A stretch of DNA of 34,407 nucleotides from Spirochaetia bacterium (GCA_017649605.1 JAGCGL010000136.1:1-34407), one strand, 5' to 3'. Counted from the stretch's first letter, positions 1 through 8,173 are shown. The notes: a model not told the origin generated them from the letters alone. A program made the numbers and translations.

Positions 1-313
1 CATTTGTCTCAAGGAATATCTGGTTAAGCCCTTCGGTGGAGATAACAGCACCGTCGTAGCCCTCATCGGGGAACAGCACGTTGGCGCCGCCGCCCAGGAT
101 AAAGCACTTAAGGCCGGCTTGGATTGCGGCCTCCCTGGTACTCTTAAGGGATTCAATATCCTTTGGAACAACAAAGAAACGGGCAGGTCCACCTATCTTG
201 AATGTGGTGTGGAGCGCCATTTTCTCCTGAGTCAGAACATCTGCGTTTATTCCCTTGAAAAGCCCTTTATCCATACTGTTATGATACTTTTTTTGCCCCA
301 TAGCTTCAACCAT
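1..313 (-). CDS. murB: UDP-N-acetylenolpyruvoylglucosamine reductase MurB (N-terminal part, runs off the left edge)
   Basis: MurB is the FAD enzyme that reduces UDP-GlcNAc-enolpyruvate with NADPH to UDP-MurNAc, the second committed step of peptidoglycan precursor synthesis in the cytoplasm. Reading the minus strand gives about 104 residues that contain the family's N-terminal FAD-binding signatures: HTTFKIGGPARFF, then VPKDIESL, then ILGGGANVLFPDEGYDGAVI. The rest of the gene lies outside the window. The start is uncertain. ATG at 313 gives a long N-terminus; ATG at 301 or at 274 (MDKGLFKGINADVL) is also possible, and 274 fits the usual spacing to the HTTFKIGGPA motif best. No start has a convincing ribosome binding site. 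It is divergent from the pentapeptide-repeat gene. Another cell-wall gene, murC, lies at the far right of the window but in a separate unit. Confidence 0.9.
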   Translation of the reverse strand, partial: MVEAMGQKKYHNSMDKGLFKGINADVLTQEKMALHTTFKIGGPARFFVVPKDIESLKSTREAAIQAGLKCFILGGGANVLFPDEGYDGAVISTEGLNQIFLETN

Positions 314-339
314 ATCTATTAAAAAAAAATACTCTGATA

Positions 340-353
340 TATAATGAAGTATG
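340..353 (+). promoter_or_regulatory. -10-like TATAAT directly before the ATG of the pentapeptide-repeat gene
   Basis: TATAAT at 340-345 ends five bases before the ATG at 351. No Shine-Dalgarno-like sequence lies between them. If this is the -10 box, transcription would begin at or next to the start codon, giving a leaderless mRNA. The -35 position (about 317-322) holds only a weak TATTAA, so the promoter call rests mainly on the -10 box. Confidence 0.45.
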
Positions 354-953
354 TTTTCCTTCAAGCACTGCAGTGTACCAGGATGCTCAAACTTCATATT
401 CAACGGATCAGACCGGTGTCTCAGGCACAGTTTGGACTCCATTTCTGCCGCTGATGAGGCCAGAAAACTTATAAAGGAGAAAAAATTGATCCGGGACCTC
501 TGCTTCGAGGGATTGGCTTTCGAGAATTTCTCTTTCCAGGGGAAAACCCTCCACTCCTGCTTCCTCAAGGGGTGCACTTTCATCAACTGCACTTTTGAGA
601 AGACAACTGTCCGCCAGTGCTTTTTCGACTTCTCAACCTTCAAGGGGTGCACTTTCAAGGGGGCCAAGATAAAGCAGAGCTCCTTCGCAGTATCATCCCT
701 TTCCTGGGACAGGATAAACGAATCCGAGGTGTTCCACAGCAACTTCAACGGCTGCACCATACTCAACTGCAACTTCTGCGACAACGACTTCTACTTCTCA
801 TCATTCCTGAATGCCCAGCTCAGGAACATAGATTTCAGCAACTGCAACATAAAGAAGGCCAGCTTTGTCTTCTCCAAACTGGAGAACATAAACTTCAAGA
901 ACTCCAATGTCCAGGAAGCTCTGTTTGAGATCACAGGTACTATCTATGGCTGA
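351..953 (+). CDS. Pentapeptide-repeat protein with N-terminal Cys/His cluster
   Basis: A 200-residue protein. From about residue 55 to the end it is built of five-residue repeats of the A(D/N)LXX type in a Cys/Phe-rich form, for example CTFINCTF, STFKGCTF, NFNGCTIL, NIDFSNCN and NINFKNSN. Such repeats fold as a right-handed quadrilateral beta-helix. The first 30 residues carry C-x4-C-x10-C-x2-H (CSVPGC ... RCLRH), which looks like a small zinc-binding knuckle. Residues 30-50 are charged and probably helical. There is no signal peptide, so a cytoplasmic role is likely. Function is unknown; some pentapeptide proteins bind DNA gyrase, but nothing here proves that. Its stop overlaps the start of kamA by eight bases, so the two are translationally coupled. 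Confidence 0.8.
   Translation: MFSFKHCSVPGCSNFIFNGSDRCLRHSLDSISAADEARKLIKEKKLIRDLCFEGLAFENFSFQGKTLHSCFLKGCTFINCTFEKTTVRQCFFDFSTFKGCTFKGAKIKQSSFAVSSLSWDRINESEVFHSNFNGCTILNCNFCDNDFYFSSFLNAQLRNIDFSNCNIKKASFVFSKLENINFKNSNVQEALFEITGTIYG
565..657 (+). repeat. 18-bp exact direct repeat inside the pentapeptide-repeat gene
   Basis: The 18-mer beginning TCAAGGGGTGCAC occurs at 565-582 and again at 640-657. The two copies are 75 bases apart, exactly 25 codons or five pentapeptide units, so they keep the same frame and coil phase. This suggests recent internal duplication of a five-unit block or strong constraint on that block. Confidence 0.8.
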
Positions 954-2013
954 GAAAAACAGCTGGAAGTGGCAGCTGGCAAACAGGATAACCACAGCAG
1001 ATGAGCTTGCTAAGCTGATAAAGCTCTCCCCTGCAGAGAAAGCTGATATAGAGAAAAGCCTTGAGCTTTTCCGTATGGCCATAACCCCCTACTACGCCTC
1101 GCTTATGGATAAGGATGACCCTCACTGCCCTATACGGATGCAGATGATTCCATCGGCTTTGGAGCGTATCAGAGGTGAATTTGACCTGGACGACCCCCTT
1201 GGAGAGGTAAAATACAACCCTGCCCCCAATGTGGTGCGCCGCTATCCAGACCGGGCCCTGCTGCTGGTGACTATGCAGTGTGCTGCCTACTGCCGCCACT
1301 GCACCCGCCGCCGGGTTGTGGGGAGCACCGACTGTACCATAACCAGGGAGCAGCTCCGGCAGGCGCTGGAGTATATACACAAGACCCCCGAGATCAGGGA
1401 TGTGCTTATCTCCGGCGGCGACCCGTTCATAATGGAGACCGATGCCCTTGAGGAGATAATAGCAGCAGTCCGGGCCATCCCCCATGTGGAGGTTATCCGA
1501 ATCGGAACCAGGGTGCCTGTCATGCTCCCCATGCGGATAGATAAAGAGCTTACCGATATGCTCAAGAAGTACCATCCTATCTGGGTCAACACCCACTTCA
1601 ACCACCCCAAGGAGCTGACACCAGAGGCACTGAAAGCCTGCGAGAAGCTGGTGGATGCGGGAATCCCTGTGGGAAACCAGACAGTGCTCCTAAAAGGTAT
1701 AAATGATGATGCAAAGATCCTTAAGAAGCTGTTCCTGGGGCTTGTGAAGCACCGGGTACGCCCCTACTACCTTTTCCAGTGCGACCTGAGCGTGGGGATA
1801 AGCCACTTCCGCACCCCGGTGGAGAAAGGGATAGAGATTATGCACAGCCTCACCAGCTCCATATCGGGCTATGCAGTGCCCAAGTATGCCATAGACCTGC
1901 CGGTCGGCGGGGGAAAGGTGACATTAGGCTACAACTATGTGGTCTCCAAGGATGACAAGGAGCTGGTGCTGGAGAACTACCTTGGAAAGCTGTACCGCTA
2001 CCCTGCCCGGTGA
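946..2013 (+). CDS. kamA: Radical-SAM L-lysine 2,3-aminomutase
   Basis: Converts L-lysine to L-beta-lysine using a [4Fe-4S] cluster, SAM and PLP. With the start at ATG 946 the protein has 355 residues. The radical-SAM cluster motif is C112-x3-C116-x2-C119 (QCAAYCRHCTRRR). The PLP lysine is K324 in PVGGGK. D280 (FQCDLSVG) and D317 (AIDLP) lie 44 and 7 residues before that lysine, the same spacings as the two aspartates that hold the substrate amino group in the clostridial enzyme, so lysine rather than glutamate is the likely substrate. It lacks the C-terminal extension of the roughly 416-residue clostridial enzyme. The start overlaps the upstream stop by eight bases; an in-frame extension to 907 would run inside the pentapeptide gene. 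An EpmB-type role (EF-P modification) is possible, but no efp or epmA is nearby. Confidence 0.9.
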   Translation: MAEKNSWKWQLANRITTADELAKLIKLSPAEKADIEKSLELFRMAITPYYASLMDKDDPHCPIRMQMIPSALERIRGEFDLDDPLGEVKYNPAPNVVRRYPDRALLLVTMQCAAYCRHCTRRRVVGSTDCTITREQLRQALEYIHKTPEIRDVLISGGDPFIMETDALEEIIAAVRAIPHVEVIRIGTRVPVMLPMRIDKELTDMLKKYHPIWVNTHFNHPKELTPEALKACEKLVDAGIPVGNQTVLLKGINDDAKILKKLFLGLVKHRVRPYYLFQCDLSVGISHFRTPVEKGIEIMHSLTSSISGYAVPKYAIDLPVGGGKVTLGYNYVVSKDDKELVLENYLGKLYRYPAR

Positions 2014-2020
2014 CCGGCAG

Positions 2021-2049
2021 TTGAAATCCCGCTGCGGTTGATATATAAT
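2021..2049 (+). promoter_or_regulatory. Sigma70-type promoter for the exported protein at 2054
   Basis: TTGAAA at 2021-2026, a 17-base spacer, then TATAAT at 2044-2049. Only four bases separate the -10 box from the ATG at 2054 (seven from the in-frame ATG at 2057), and there is no ribosome binding site. Transcription is expected to start on or at the start codon. The promoter lies in the 40-base gap after kamA. Confidence 0.7.
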
Positions 2050-2053
2050 TATA

Positions 2054-2842
2054 ATGATGTACCCAAGATCAAGAGCTTTCCTTTTTGTAATACTCCTCTT
2101 TCTTTTGTCCGGCATCTCGGTTTTCGCCCAGAACACACCGGCAGACCGGTTCAAAAGCAGGCTGGACGGCGCCTGGGTCAAGAAGGAGAAGGATGGCTCA
2201 TCCACTATCATCAACTACAACTATTCATCCAACGATATAATCATGTTCAGCGATGCCATGGGAGTCCAGGAGGTTTATCTCTGCTCCCAGTTCAGCCCTA
2301 CAGTGCGGGAGAACACCTGGTATCTCCTGGGAACCAACGACATGGTCCCTTTCATCAGGATGAACATAACAGTGCGGCTTGAGTCTGATAATGTTTGCCA
2401 TTTTACTGTCAGGGAAGAGGGAATCAAGAATGAGGGCATCATCTGGAACGGCAAGTATGAGCGGATGACAGAGTACGGCGAGAAAAAGGCTCCAAAGGAG
2501 GAGAAGCAGTTTGTGCTGGATGGAAAGTATGAAAGCGACACCATGACACTGGTCTTCTCCAAGCACAACTTCACCCTGACCGATGAGAAAGGGGACAAGT
2601 CAGGCCTTGCAGCCCTCTATGACTTCGGGGATATATCCATACTTGAGCTCAGGTTCCTAGGCAAGGAAGGAAAGCTTGAGAGCCTGCTTCAGTATAAGTT
2701 TGAGCGCTCCATAACTGAAAATGATGATGTGATCATAGTAGAAATAACTATGCTGCCGGGAAAGATAAAGATCCACGGCTTCAAGCCTTCGGGAGAGCCT
2801 AAGCTGGTCCTTACCCAGAAGATAGCAAAGGAGACAGAATAA
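2054..2842 (+). CDS. Exported protein of unknown function
   Basis: A 262-residue protein I do not recognise. The N-terminus is a clear signal peptide: basic residues R5 and R7, a hydrophobic stretch from about residue 9 to 20, and a cleavage site near VFAQ (residues 23-26). There is no lipobox, so the product should be periplasmic or secreted. The mature part is mixed alpha/beta with repeated short lines such as DGKYESDTMTLVFS and NGKYERMTE, reminiscent of beta-strand-rich lipocalin-like folds, but I cannot name a family. Two ATGs (2054 and 2057) are candidate starts and neither has a Shine-Dalgarno sequence; a strong promoter sits directly upstream. It converges with hisF, with one base between the stop codons. 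Confidence 0.75.
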   Translation: MMYPRSRAFLFVILLFLLSGISVFAQNTPADRFKSRLDGAWVKKEKDGSSTIINYNYSSNDIIMFSDAMGVQEVYLCSQFSPTVRENTWYLLGTNDMVPFIRMNITVRLESDNVCHFTVREEGIKNEGIIWNGKYERMTEYGEKKAPKEEKQFVLDGKYESDTMTLVFSKHNFTLTDEKGDKSGLAALYDFGDISILELRFLGKEGKLESLLQYKFERSITENDDVIIVEITMLPGKIKIHGFKPSGEPKLVLTQKIAKETE

Positions 2843-2843
2843 G

Positions 2844-3608
2844 CTACATCCGCATAGGGACGCCGGATGCGGCCAGATACTCCTTTATACCCTGCACAGT
2901 GTAATCCCCATAGTGAACCATAGAGGCAATAAGGGCAGCATCTGCATTGCCATTCTTGAAGACATCCTCAAGATGCTCCGGCTTTCCTGCGCCGCCCGAT
3001 GCGACAACAGGAACCCCCACATTGTCGGAGATCAGCTTGGTGAAATTGATCTCGTAGCCGTTCTTGGTTCCATCGGCATCTATGGAGTTGAGGACAAACT
3101 CGCCTGCACCAAGCTTCTCGGCCTGCTTTGCCCATGCAAGGGCATCCAGGTCGGTGGCGGTGCGGCCGCCGTTTATAAAGACACGGTAGCCTGACGGCAT
3201 ATCGGGATCACGGGCTGCATCCATTCCAAGAACTATGCACTGGCGGCCGAAGATAGAGGCCCCCTCTTCTATTATAGAAGGATTCTTGACAGCCTGGGAG
3301 TTCACGCTTATCTTCTCGGCCCCTGCCAGAAGGACACGCCGCATGTCGGCCACACTTGCAATGCCACCCCCTACAGAGAACGGTATGAAGATGCGCTCTG
3401 CCACCCGCTCCACCACGTCGATCATTATTCCACGCTTCTCGGCAGAAGCAGTGATGTCGTAGAAGACCAGCTCGTCAACGCCGTCGTGGTAGTATTTCTC
3501 GGCCATCTCTACAGGGTCGCCGATATCGATATTTCCTTTGAACTTGATTCCCTTGGTTGTCTTTCCGTCCCGCACATCCAGGCAGATTATGATTCTTTTC
3601 TTAAGCAT
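2844..3608 (-). CDS. hisF: Imidazole glycerol phosphate synthase cyclase subunit HisF
   Basis: HisF is the (beta-alpha)8-barrel subunit that takes ammonia from HisH and converts PRFAR to imidazole glycerol phosphate and AICAR. The chosen start, ATG 3608, is preceded by GGAG with a six-base gap and makes a 254-residue protein. It places the two catalytic aspartates at D11 (ICLDV) and D130 (LGMDAARD), the canonical family positions, which supports it over an ATG at 3626. Phosphate-binding loops are visible at SVGGGI and VASGGAG. The start lies just past the hisH stop. No other histidine gene is in the window, so the pair may sit alone in the genome or serve a HisHF-like amidotransferase role elsewhere, such as in nucleotide-sugar modification. 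Confidence 0.92.
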   Translation of the reverse strand: MLKKRIIICLDVRDGKTTKGIKFKGNIDIGDPVEMAEKYYHDGVDELVFYDITASAEKRGIMIDVVERVAERIFIPFSVGGGIASVADMRRVLLAGAEKISVNSQAVKNPSIIEEGASIFGRQCIVLGMDAARDPDMPSGYRVFINGGRTATDLDALAWAKQAEKLGAGEFVLNSIDADGTKNGYEINFTKLISDNVGVPVVASGGAGKPEHLEDVFKNGNADAALIASMVHYGDYTVQGIKEYLAASGVPMRM

Positions 3609-3609
3609 A

Positions 3610-4215
3610 TCAGGCTCCGTACTCAATGAAATTCCGCATTATCTGGATTCCCACAGGGCCAGACTTCTCGGGATGGAACTGGGCCGCCGACACATTATCC
3701 CGGCTTATGATTGAATAGAATGGAACCATGTATTCAGTCTGTGCGATGCCATATTTTGACTCTACCGAAGGATAGTAGGAATGGACAAAGTAGACATCTG
3801 GGGAGGCCAGAATATCCTTCAGAAGATAATGCTCCTGCACCTTGTCAAAGCTGTTCCACCCTATCTCGGGCACCTTTAGGCCGCCTGATGGAAAACGCTT
3901 TACTGTGCCGGGAATAAGCCCAAGGCAATCCACATCTCCCTCCTCAGAATGATCCAGAATTATCTGGCATCCCAGGCAGATTCCAAAGATCTGTCTGCCG
4001 CTCTTGGCAAAATCCTTCATCATGGAGCCGAGGCCAGTTTTCGAAAGCTGGCCCATGGCATAGGCTGCCTCGCCCACTCCCGGGAACAGCAGCTTGTCGC
4101 ACTTAAAAAGCTCCTCTGCCTTGTCTGATATGATAAAATCGGCCTTAAGGAACTGCAGGAGATTCTGTATGCTCCTGAGATTTCCAGCCTTGTAGTCAAC
4201 AACTCCAGTCTTCAT
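3610..4215 (-). CDS. hisH: Imidazole glycerol phosphate synthase glutaminase subunit HisH
   Basis: A class I glutamine amidotransferase of 201 residues that supplies ammonia to HisF. The triad is visible as C80 in GICLGCQ, H181 and E183 in QFHPEKSG. Other family marks are the N-terminal [10 protein letters not shown], the oxyanion-region PGVGEA and FVHSYYP. Length matches the family. Its ATG overlaps the stop codon of the upstream lipoprotein gene (ATGA), and its own stop is one base before the hisF start, so lipoprotein, hisH and hisF form one coupled unit behind ileS. Paralogues of HisH/HisF act with PseA/LegG-type sugar amidation enzymes in some bacteria, but the sequence looks like ordinary HisH. 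Confidence 0.92.
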   Translation of the reverse strand: MKTGVVDYKAGNLRSIQNLLQFLKADFIISDKAEELFKCDKLLFPGVGEAAYAMGQLSKTGLGSMMKDFAKSGRQIFGICLGCQIILDHSEEGDVDCLGLIPGTVKRFPSGGLKVPEIGWNSFDKVQEHYLLKDILASPDVYFVHSYYPSVESKYGIAQTEYMVPFYSIISRDNVSAAQFHPEKSGPVGIQIMRNFIEYGA

Positions 4216-5069
4216 CTTTCGTTAAGCTCCGAGATAAAGTACTCAAATACAGGGCTCCCTTTCTCCACCGGCACAATGATGCCCCTGATCAGAACCTTGT
4301 CTCCATCTACAGAAACAGGCCTTCCGGTGTTGTATTCTCCAATCTCAATCTTCTTGATCAGGTTCTGGACAAAAAGCTTGACCACGGGGGAAGCAACCCG
4401 GGCATCCTTCTCGTTGGAGAAACAGAGGTCTGAATCCAGGGTATAGAGGCTGTCGGCAGTATCAGCCCACAGGAACACCTGATAATGGCGCTTAAGCTTT
4501 AAATCCTGAATAGATGGGTTGTCCCTGAAAACAAAGATGTCATGGATATAAAGGCCATCCAGCTCGGAAACCAGGTAACTTTCGGGATTGTATTCCGCCA
4601 GCAGCTTTTTCATATCATCCTCGGTATAGATGATAAGCTTTTTGCCAGGGAAGCAGAAACCAGATCCTGTCTCCAGGTCAATGTAATAATCAAACCCGTT
4701 CTCAGAGTGTTTCTCGTAGCGTTTTTTCGCATTAAAATAGGTCTTGGCGTGGAGCTTGCTGTAGTCTCCCTCCATGAACACAGTTATCTTCTCGGGAACG
4801 CTGAAACAGCAGTAGATCCGGTCGGTGTTCTTAATCACCTGGTCCGGAATACCATTGTCGGCAAACATCTGGGCAAACATGTCGGGCAGAACTTCCACCC
4901 GGCCGGCCAGATATGTGGAGCATCCCCCCGGTATGAACCCGGCCAGGGATGGCCCTGATCTCTCCTTCTTGCCTGTGGTGGCACAGCCTGCCAGTATAAG
5001 GCAGAGGAGAAGAGAAAGTATTAATTTTTTGCAACTGCAACCATGCATGTGTAGTCGCCGCATTCGCAT
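4212..5069 (-). CDS. Lipoprotein of unknown function
   Basis: A 285-residue protein with a lipoprotein signal peptide: basic start, a long leucine-rich stretch (KKLILSLLLCLI) and lipobox LAGC with C29 as the predicted lipidated cysteine. The mature part begins CATTGKKERSG and has no domain that I recognise. It contains lines such as AGRVEVLPDMFAQMF and a C-terminal IRGIIVPVEKGSPVFEY. The start is uncertain: ATG 5069 has GAGGG nine bases upstream, and ATG 5048 gives a more usual short n-region. Either start lies inside the 3' end of ileS, an overlap of 28 to 49 bases in another frame. The stop overlaps the hisH start by four bases. It is probably anchored in a cell-envelope membrane. Confidence 0.75.
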   Translation of the reverse strand: MRMRRLHMHGCSCKKLILSLLLCLILAGCATTGKKERSGPSLAGFIPGGCSTYLAGRVEVLPDMFAQMFADNGIPDQVIKNTDRIYCCFSVPEKITVFMEGDYSKLHAKTYFNAKKRYEKHSENGFDYYIDLETGSGFCFPGKKLIIYTEDDMKKLLAEYNPESYLVSELDGLYIHDIFVFRDNPSIQDLKLKRHYQVFLWADTADSLYTLDSDLCFSNEKDARVASPVVKLFVQNLIKKIEIGEYNTGRPVSVDGDKVLIRGIIVPVEKGSPVFEYFISELNER

Positions 5070-8000
5070 TCTGTCATGCCCTCGGTCTTTTCCCAGTCCA
5101 GCTTCTCGGTAAGGGTCTCGGAAAGGAGATACTCTCCGAATGCCTCAACCGCAGCCTTGACCTCGTCGTTTCCATCCAGCTTGATTCTGATCCGGTCGGT
5201 AACCTGGAAACCAGCCTCTTTTCTCATGTTCTGGATATTTCTGATAAGGTCGCGGATAATTCCTTCCTGCTTGAGCTCCAGTGTGATTGTGGTGTCGAGA
5301 CCGATGGTGAGGGAGCCTTCGTTCATAACCTTAAGGTTACCCTTCTCGGTTCTGGTGACAACAATCTCATCCTTTGTGATGTCGTAGCTCTTGCCGTTAA
5401 CATCGATAGCCAATGTAGCGCCATCCAGGAGAGACCTTATCTCGTCGCCGCCGAACCTGCTGATGATATCGGCTCCCGCCTTCATATCCTTGCCAAGCTC
5501 TTTTCCAAGGACGCGGAAGTTGGCCTTGCATGAATACTCAACCAGCTCCTCCTCGTTGTCGCGGATGCTGATCTCCTTCACGTTGAGCTCCTCGGCGATT
5601 ATGCTCTCCATCTCCTGGAGGATAACTTTCTCGTTAGGATCCTTGGTCACAAGGTATGCTGACTTGAGTGGCTGCCGTGTCTTGATGTCGTGTGAGCTAC
5701 GGAGTGCTCTACCCAGCGATACAGCCTTCCGGGTGACCTCCATCTTCTTCTCAAGCTCCAAGTCGATCAGGCTCTCGTCTGCAACCGGGAAGTCGCAGAG
5801 GTGCACAGACTCAGGCATATCAGGGGTGCGCAGGTTCCTGTAGATCTCGTCGGTGATGAACGGAATGACAGGGCATGCAACCTTGATGAACTTCATAAGG
5901 ACAGCGTACAGGGTCTGGTAAGCCTGCTCTTTGTCCAGGTCGCTCTCCGACTTCCAGAATCTTCTTCTGGAGCGGCGCACATACCAGTTGTTGAGGGCAT
6001 CCAGGAACTCAAGGAGGAGTCCGTTTGCCTTCTGGATATTGTATGTGTCGAAAGCTTCTGTGACGTTCTTGATCAGGGACTCAGCGACAGAGAGGATCCA
6101 TCTGTCCAGCGGATTCTTAGGATTCTCAGGTGCCTTTGTAACCTGAACTTTGTCGATATTAGCGTATGTGACAAAGAAGCTGTAGGCATTCCACAGAGGA
6201 AGGATAAGTGTCTTGAGAACCTCCTTGACACCCTTGTCGGAATAGCGCAGGTCCTCTGCCCTTACTACAGCGGAGTTCACAAGGAAGAACCGGAGCGCAT
6301 CGGCACCGAACTTGTCGATAACCTCAACCGGGTCGGTGTAGTTCCTAAGGCTCTTGGACATCTTGCGTCCATCCTCGGCCAGTACCAGGCCGTTTACTAC
6401 AACGTTCTTGAAGGCAGGTCTGTCAAACAGGGCGGCACCCAGGATAACCAGTGTGTAGAACCATCCTCTGGTCTGGTCAAGTCCCTCGCAGATAAAGTCT
6501 GCCGGGAAGTGCTCCTCGAACCGCTCCTTGTTCTCGAACGGATAGTGCACCTGAGCATAAGGCATGGAGCCGGACTCGAACCAGCAGTCCAGTACCTCTG
6601 GGATTCTCTTCATTGTGCCGCCGCATTCGCACTTGTAGGTTATGTCATCGACAAAGTGCTTGTGCAGGTCAACAACCTTTACGCCCGATTTCTCCTCAAG
6701 CTCTGCGCGGCTTCCCATGCAGTGTGTCTTTCCGCACTTGTCGCATTTCCAGATCGGAATCGGGTTGCCCCAGTATCTGTTTCTGGAGATAGCCCAGTCT
6801 CTTGCACCCTCAAGCCACTTTCCGAAGCGTCCTTCCTTGAGGTGTGCAGGAACCCAGTTGATCTGGCTGTTCGCATTGAGCATCTTGTCCTTGATCTTCT
6901 GGACATCCACGAACCAGGAAGAGATAGCTCTGTAGATAAGCGGAGAATGGCATCTCCAGCAGTGAGGATAGTTATGAACATAGTTCTGGCGGAGAACCAG
7001 CTTGCCCTCGGCCTTGAGCCGGGCGATGATATCCTTGTCGCAGTCCTTTACGAACCGGCCCTGGTAGTCAGGAACATCGGCAGTGAACTTACACTCTGCA
7101 TCAACAGGGCAGATAACTGGAATACCAGTCCCTTTAAGGGTGTTGTTGTCGTCCTCACCGAAACCGCTGGCTGTATGTACAATACCAGTACCATCCTCGG
7201 TGGTTACGTATGCTGCCGGGAACACCTTGAATGCTCCCTTCTCTGCGATAGATGCGAAGTAGTTGAAAAGAGGCTCGTAGGACATCCCCACCAGCTCGCT
7301 TCCCTTCTTGGTCCATACAACTTCATAGTCTGTCTCGTTCTTATAATAAGCTGCAAGCCGTGCCTGTGCCATGATGTAGCACTCAGCTCCGTCCTTAACC
7401 TTGACGTAGTCAATCTCAGGGTTAACAGCCAGAGCCTGGTTGGATGGCAGTGTCCATGGGGTTGTGGTCCATGCCAGGAAGTATGTGTTATCCTCCCCTT
7501 TCACCTTGAACTTGATGGTGATTGCGGGGTCTGTGTCCTCCTGATAGCCTCCCAGGTTGAGCTCGTGGTTGGAAAGAACAGTAGAGCACCGCGGGCAGTA
7601 TGGCAGGATGTAGAATCCCTCGTAGATAAGCCCCTTGTCCCACAGCTGTTTCACAACCCACCAGATAGACTCCATATAGTCCGGATTCATGGTCTTGTAA
7701 TCGTTGTCAAAATCGACCCAGCGGCCCATACGGGTCACGGTCTTGCGCCATTCGCTGGTGTAGCGGAGCACAATCTTGCGGCAGTTCTCGTTGAACTTGG
7801 CGATTCCGTAGTCCTCAATCTCCTTCTTTCCGGAGATCTTGAGCTCCTTCTCCATCTCGTATTCTACAGGAAGTCCGTGGCAGTCCCATCCGAAACGGCG
7901 GTCAACCAGCTTTCCCTTCATGGTCATATAGCGTGGATAAATATCTTTGATAGTACCAGGAACAAAATGTCCGAAGTGTGGCAGTCCTGTTGCAAACGGA

Positions 8001-8140
8001 GGGCCGTCGTAGAAGACATATTCACTTGCTCCTTCCCTCTGCTTCATAGACTTCTTGAAAATATCATTCTCTTCCCAGAATTTAAGGACTCCTTCCTCCA
8101 TCTTAGGAAAATCAACTTTAGGATCTACCGGGTTGTACAA
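5021..8140 (-). CDS. ileS: Isoleucyl-tRNA synthetase, eukaryote-like (IleRS2) type
   Basis: Charges tRNA-Ile with isoleucine and edits misactivated valine. The protein of about 1,039 residues has the class I signatures: the HIGH equivalent is PHFGHFVPG (H55, H58) and the KMSKS loop is GRKMSKSLRN near residue 595. Paired cysteines (YCPRC, CWRC, CDKCGKTHC, CECGG) suggest zinc sites in the insertion domains, and the C-terminal anticodon-binding region is long. The PVDPKVDFPKMEEGVLKFW start and the overall form fit the eukaryote-like IleRS group, often insensitive to mupirocin. I place the start at TTG 8140: a perfect GGAGG (8150-8146) lies five bases upstream and the protein then begins MYNPVDPK. 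A TTG at 8152 would bury that ribosome binding site in the coding region. It is the first gene of a minus-strand unit. Confidence 0.95.
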   Translation of the reverse strand: MYNPVDPKVDFPKMEEGVLKFWEENDIFKKSMKQREGASEYVFYDGPPFATGLPHFGHFVPGTIKDIYPRYMTMKGKLVDRRFGWDCHGLPVEYEMEKELKISGKKEIEDYGIAKFNENCRKIVLRYTSEWRKTVTRMGRWVDFDNDYKTMNPDYMESIWWVVKQLWDKGLIYEGFYILPYCPRCSTVLSNHELNLGGYQEDTDPAITIKFKVKGEDNTYFLAWTTTPWTLPSNQALAVNPEIDYVKVKDGAECYIMAQARLAAYYKNETDYEVVWTKKGSELVGMSYEPLFNYFASIAEKGAFKVFPAAYVTTEDGTGIVHTASGFGEDDNNTLKGTGIPVICPVDAECKFTADVPDYQGRFVKDCDKDIIARLKAEGKLVLRQNYVHNYPHCWRCHSPLIYRAISSWFVDVQKIKDKMLNANSQINWVPAHLKEGRFGKWLEGARDWAISRNRYWGNPIPIWKCDKCGKTHCMGSRAELEEKSGVKVVDLHKHFVDDITYKCECGGTMKRIPEVLDCWFESGSMPYAQVHYPFENKERFEEHFPADFICEGLDQTRGWFYTLVILGAALFDRPAFKNVVVNGLVLAEDGRKMSKSLRNYTDPVEVIDKFGADALRFFLVNSAVVRAEDLRYSDKGVKEVLKTLILPLWNAYSFFVTYANIDKVQVTKAPENPKNPLDRWILSVAESLIKNVTEAFDTYNIQKANGLLLEFLDALNNWYVRRSRRRFWKSESDLDKEQAYQTLYAVLMKFIKVACPVIPFITDEIYRNLRTPDMPESVHLCDFPVADESLIDLELEKKMEVTRKAVSLGRALRSSHDIKTRQPLKSAYLVTKDPNEKVILQEMESIIAEELNVKEISIRDNEEELVEYSCKANFRVLGKELGKDMKAGADIISRFGGDEIRSLLDGATLAIDVNGKSYDITKDEIVVTRTEKGNLKVMNEGSLTIGLDTTITLELKQEGIIRDLIRNIQNMRKEAGFQVTDRIRIKLDGNDEVKAAVEAFGEYLLSETLTEKLDWEKTEGMTECECGDYTCMVAVAKN

Positions 8141-8145
8141 AATAT

Positions 8146-8150
8146 CCTCC
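8146..8150 (-). promoter_or_regulatory. Shine-Dalgarno GGAGG that sets the TTG start of ileS
   Basis: GGAGG on the minus strand at 8150-8146 is five bases before TTG 8140-8138. It decides between two in-frame TTG codons (8152 and 8140) in favour of the downstream one. Confidence 0.7.
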
Positions 8151-8173
8151 AAATAATCAATAAAGAATAATTA

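Noticed and set aside
940..1605. A 221-residue minus-strand frame opposite kamA
   Set aside because: A low-complexity shadow of kamA with no family resemblance.
2003..2020. Inverted repeat CTGCCCGG-TGA-CCGGCAG at the kamA stop as a terminator
   Set aside because: The stem has a bulged C and no T-run follows; the next bases form the -35 box of a promoter. It might be chance.
5801..8170. A 789-residue open reading frame on the plus strand, antisense to ileS
   Set aside because: It mirrors the codon structure of a certain ileS gene, has no recognisable domain and no ribosome binding site. Long antisense frames are common opposite GC-biased coding sequence.
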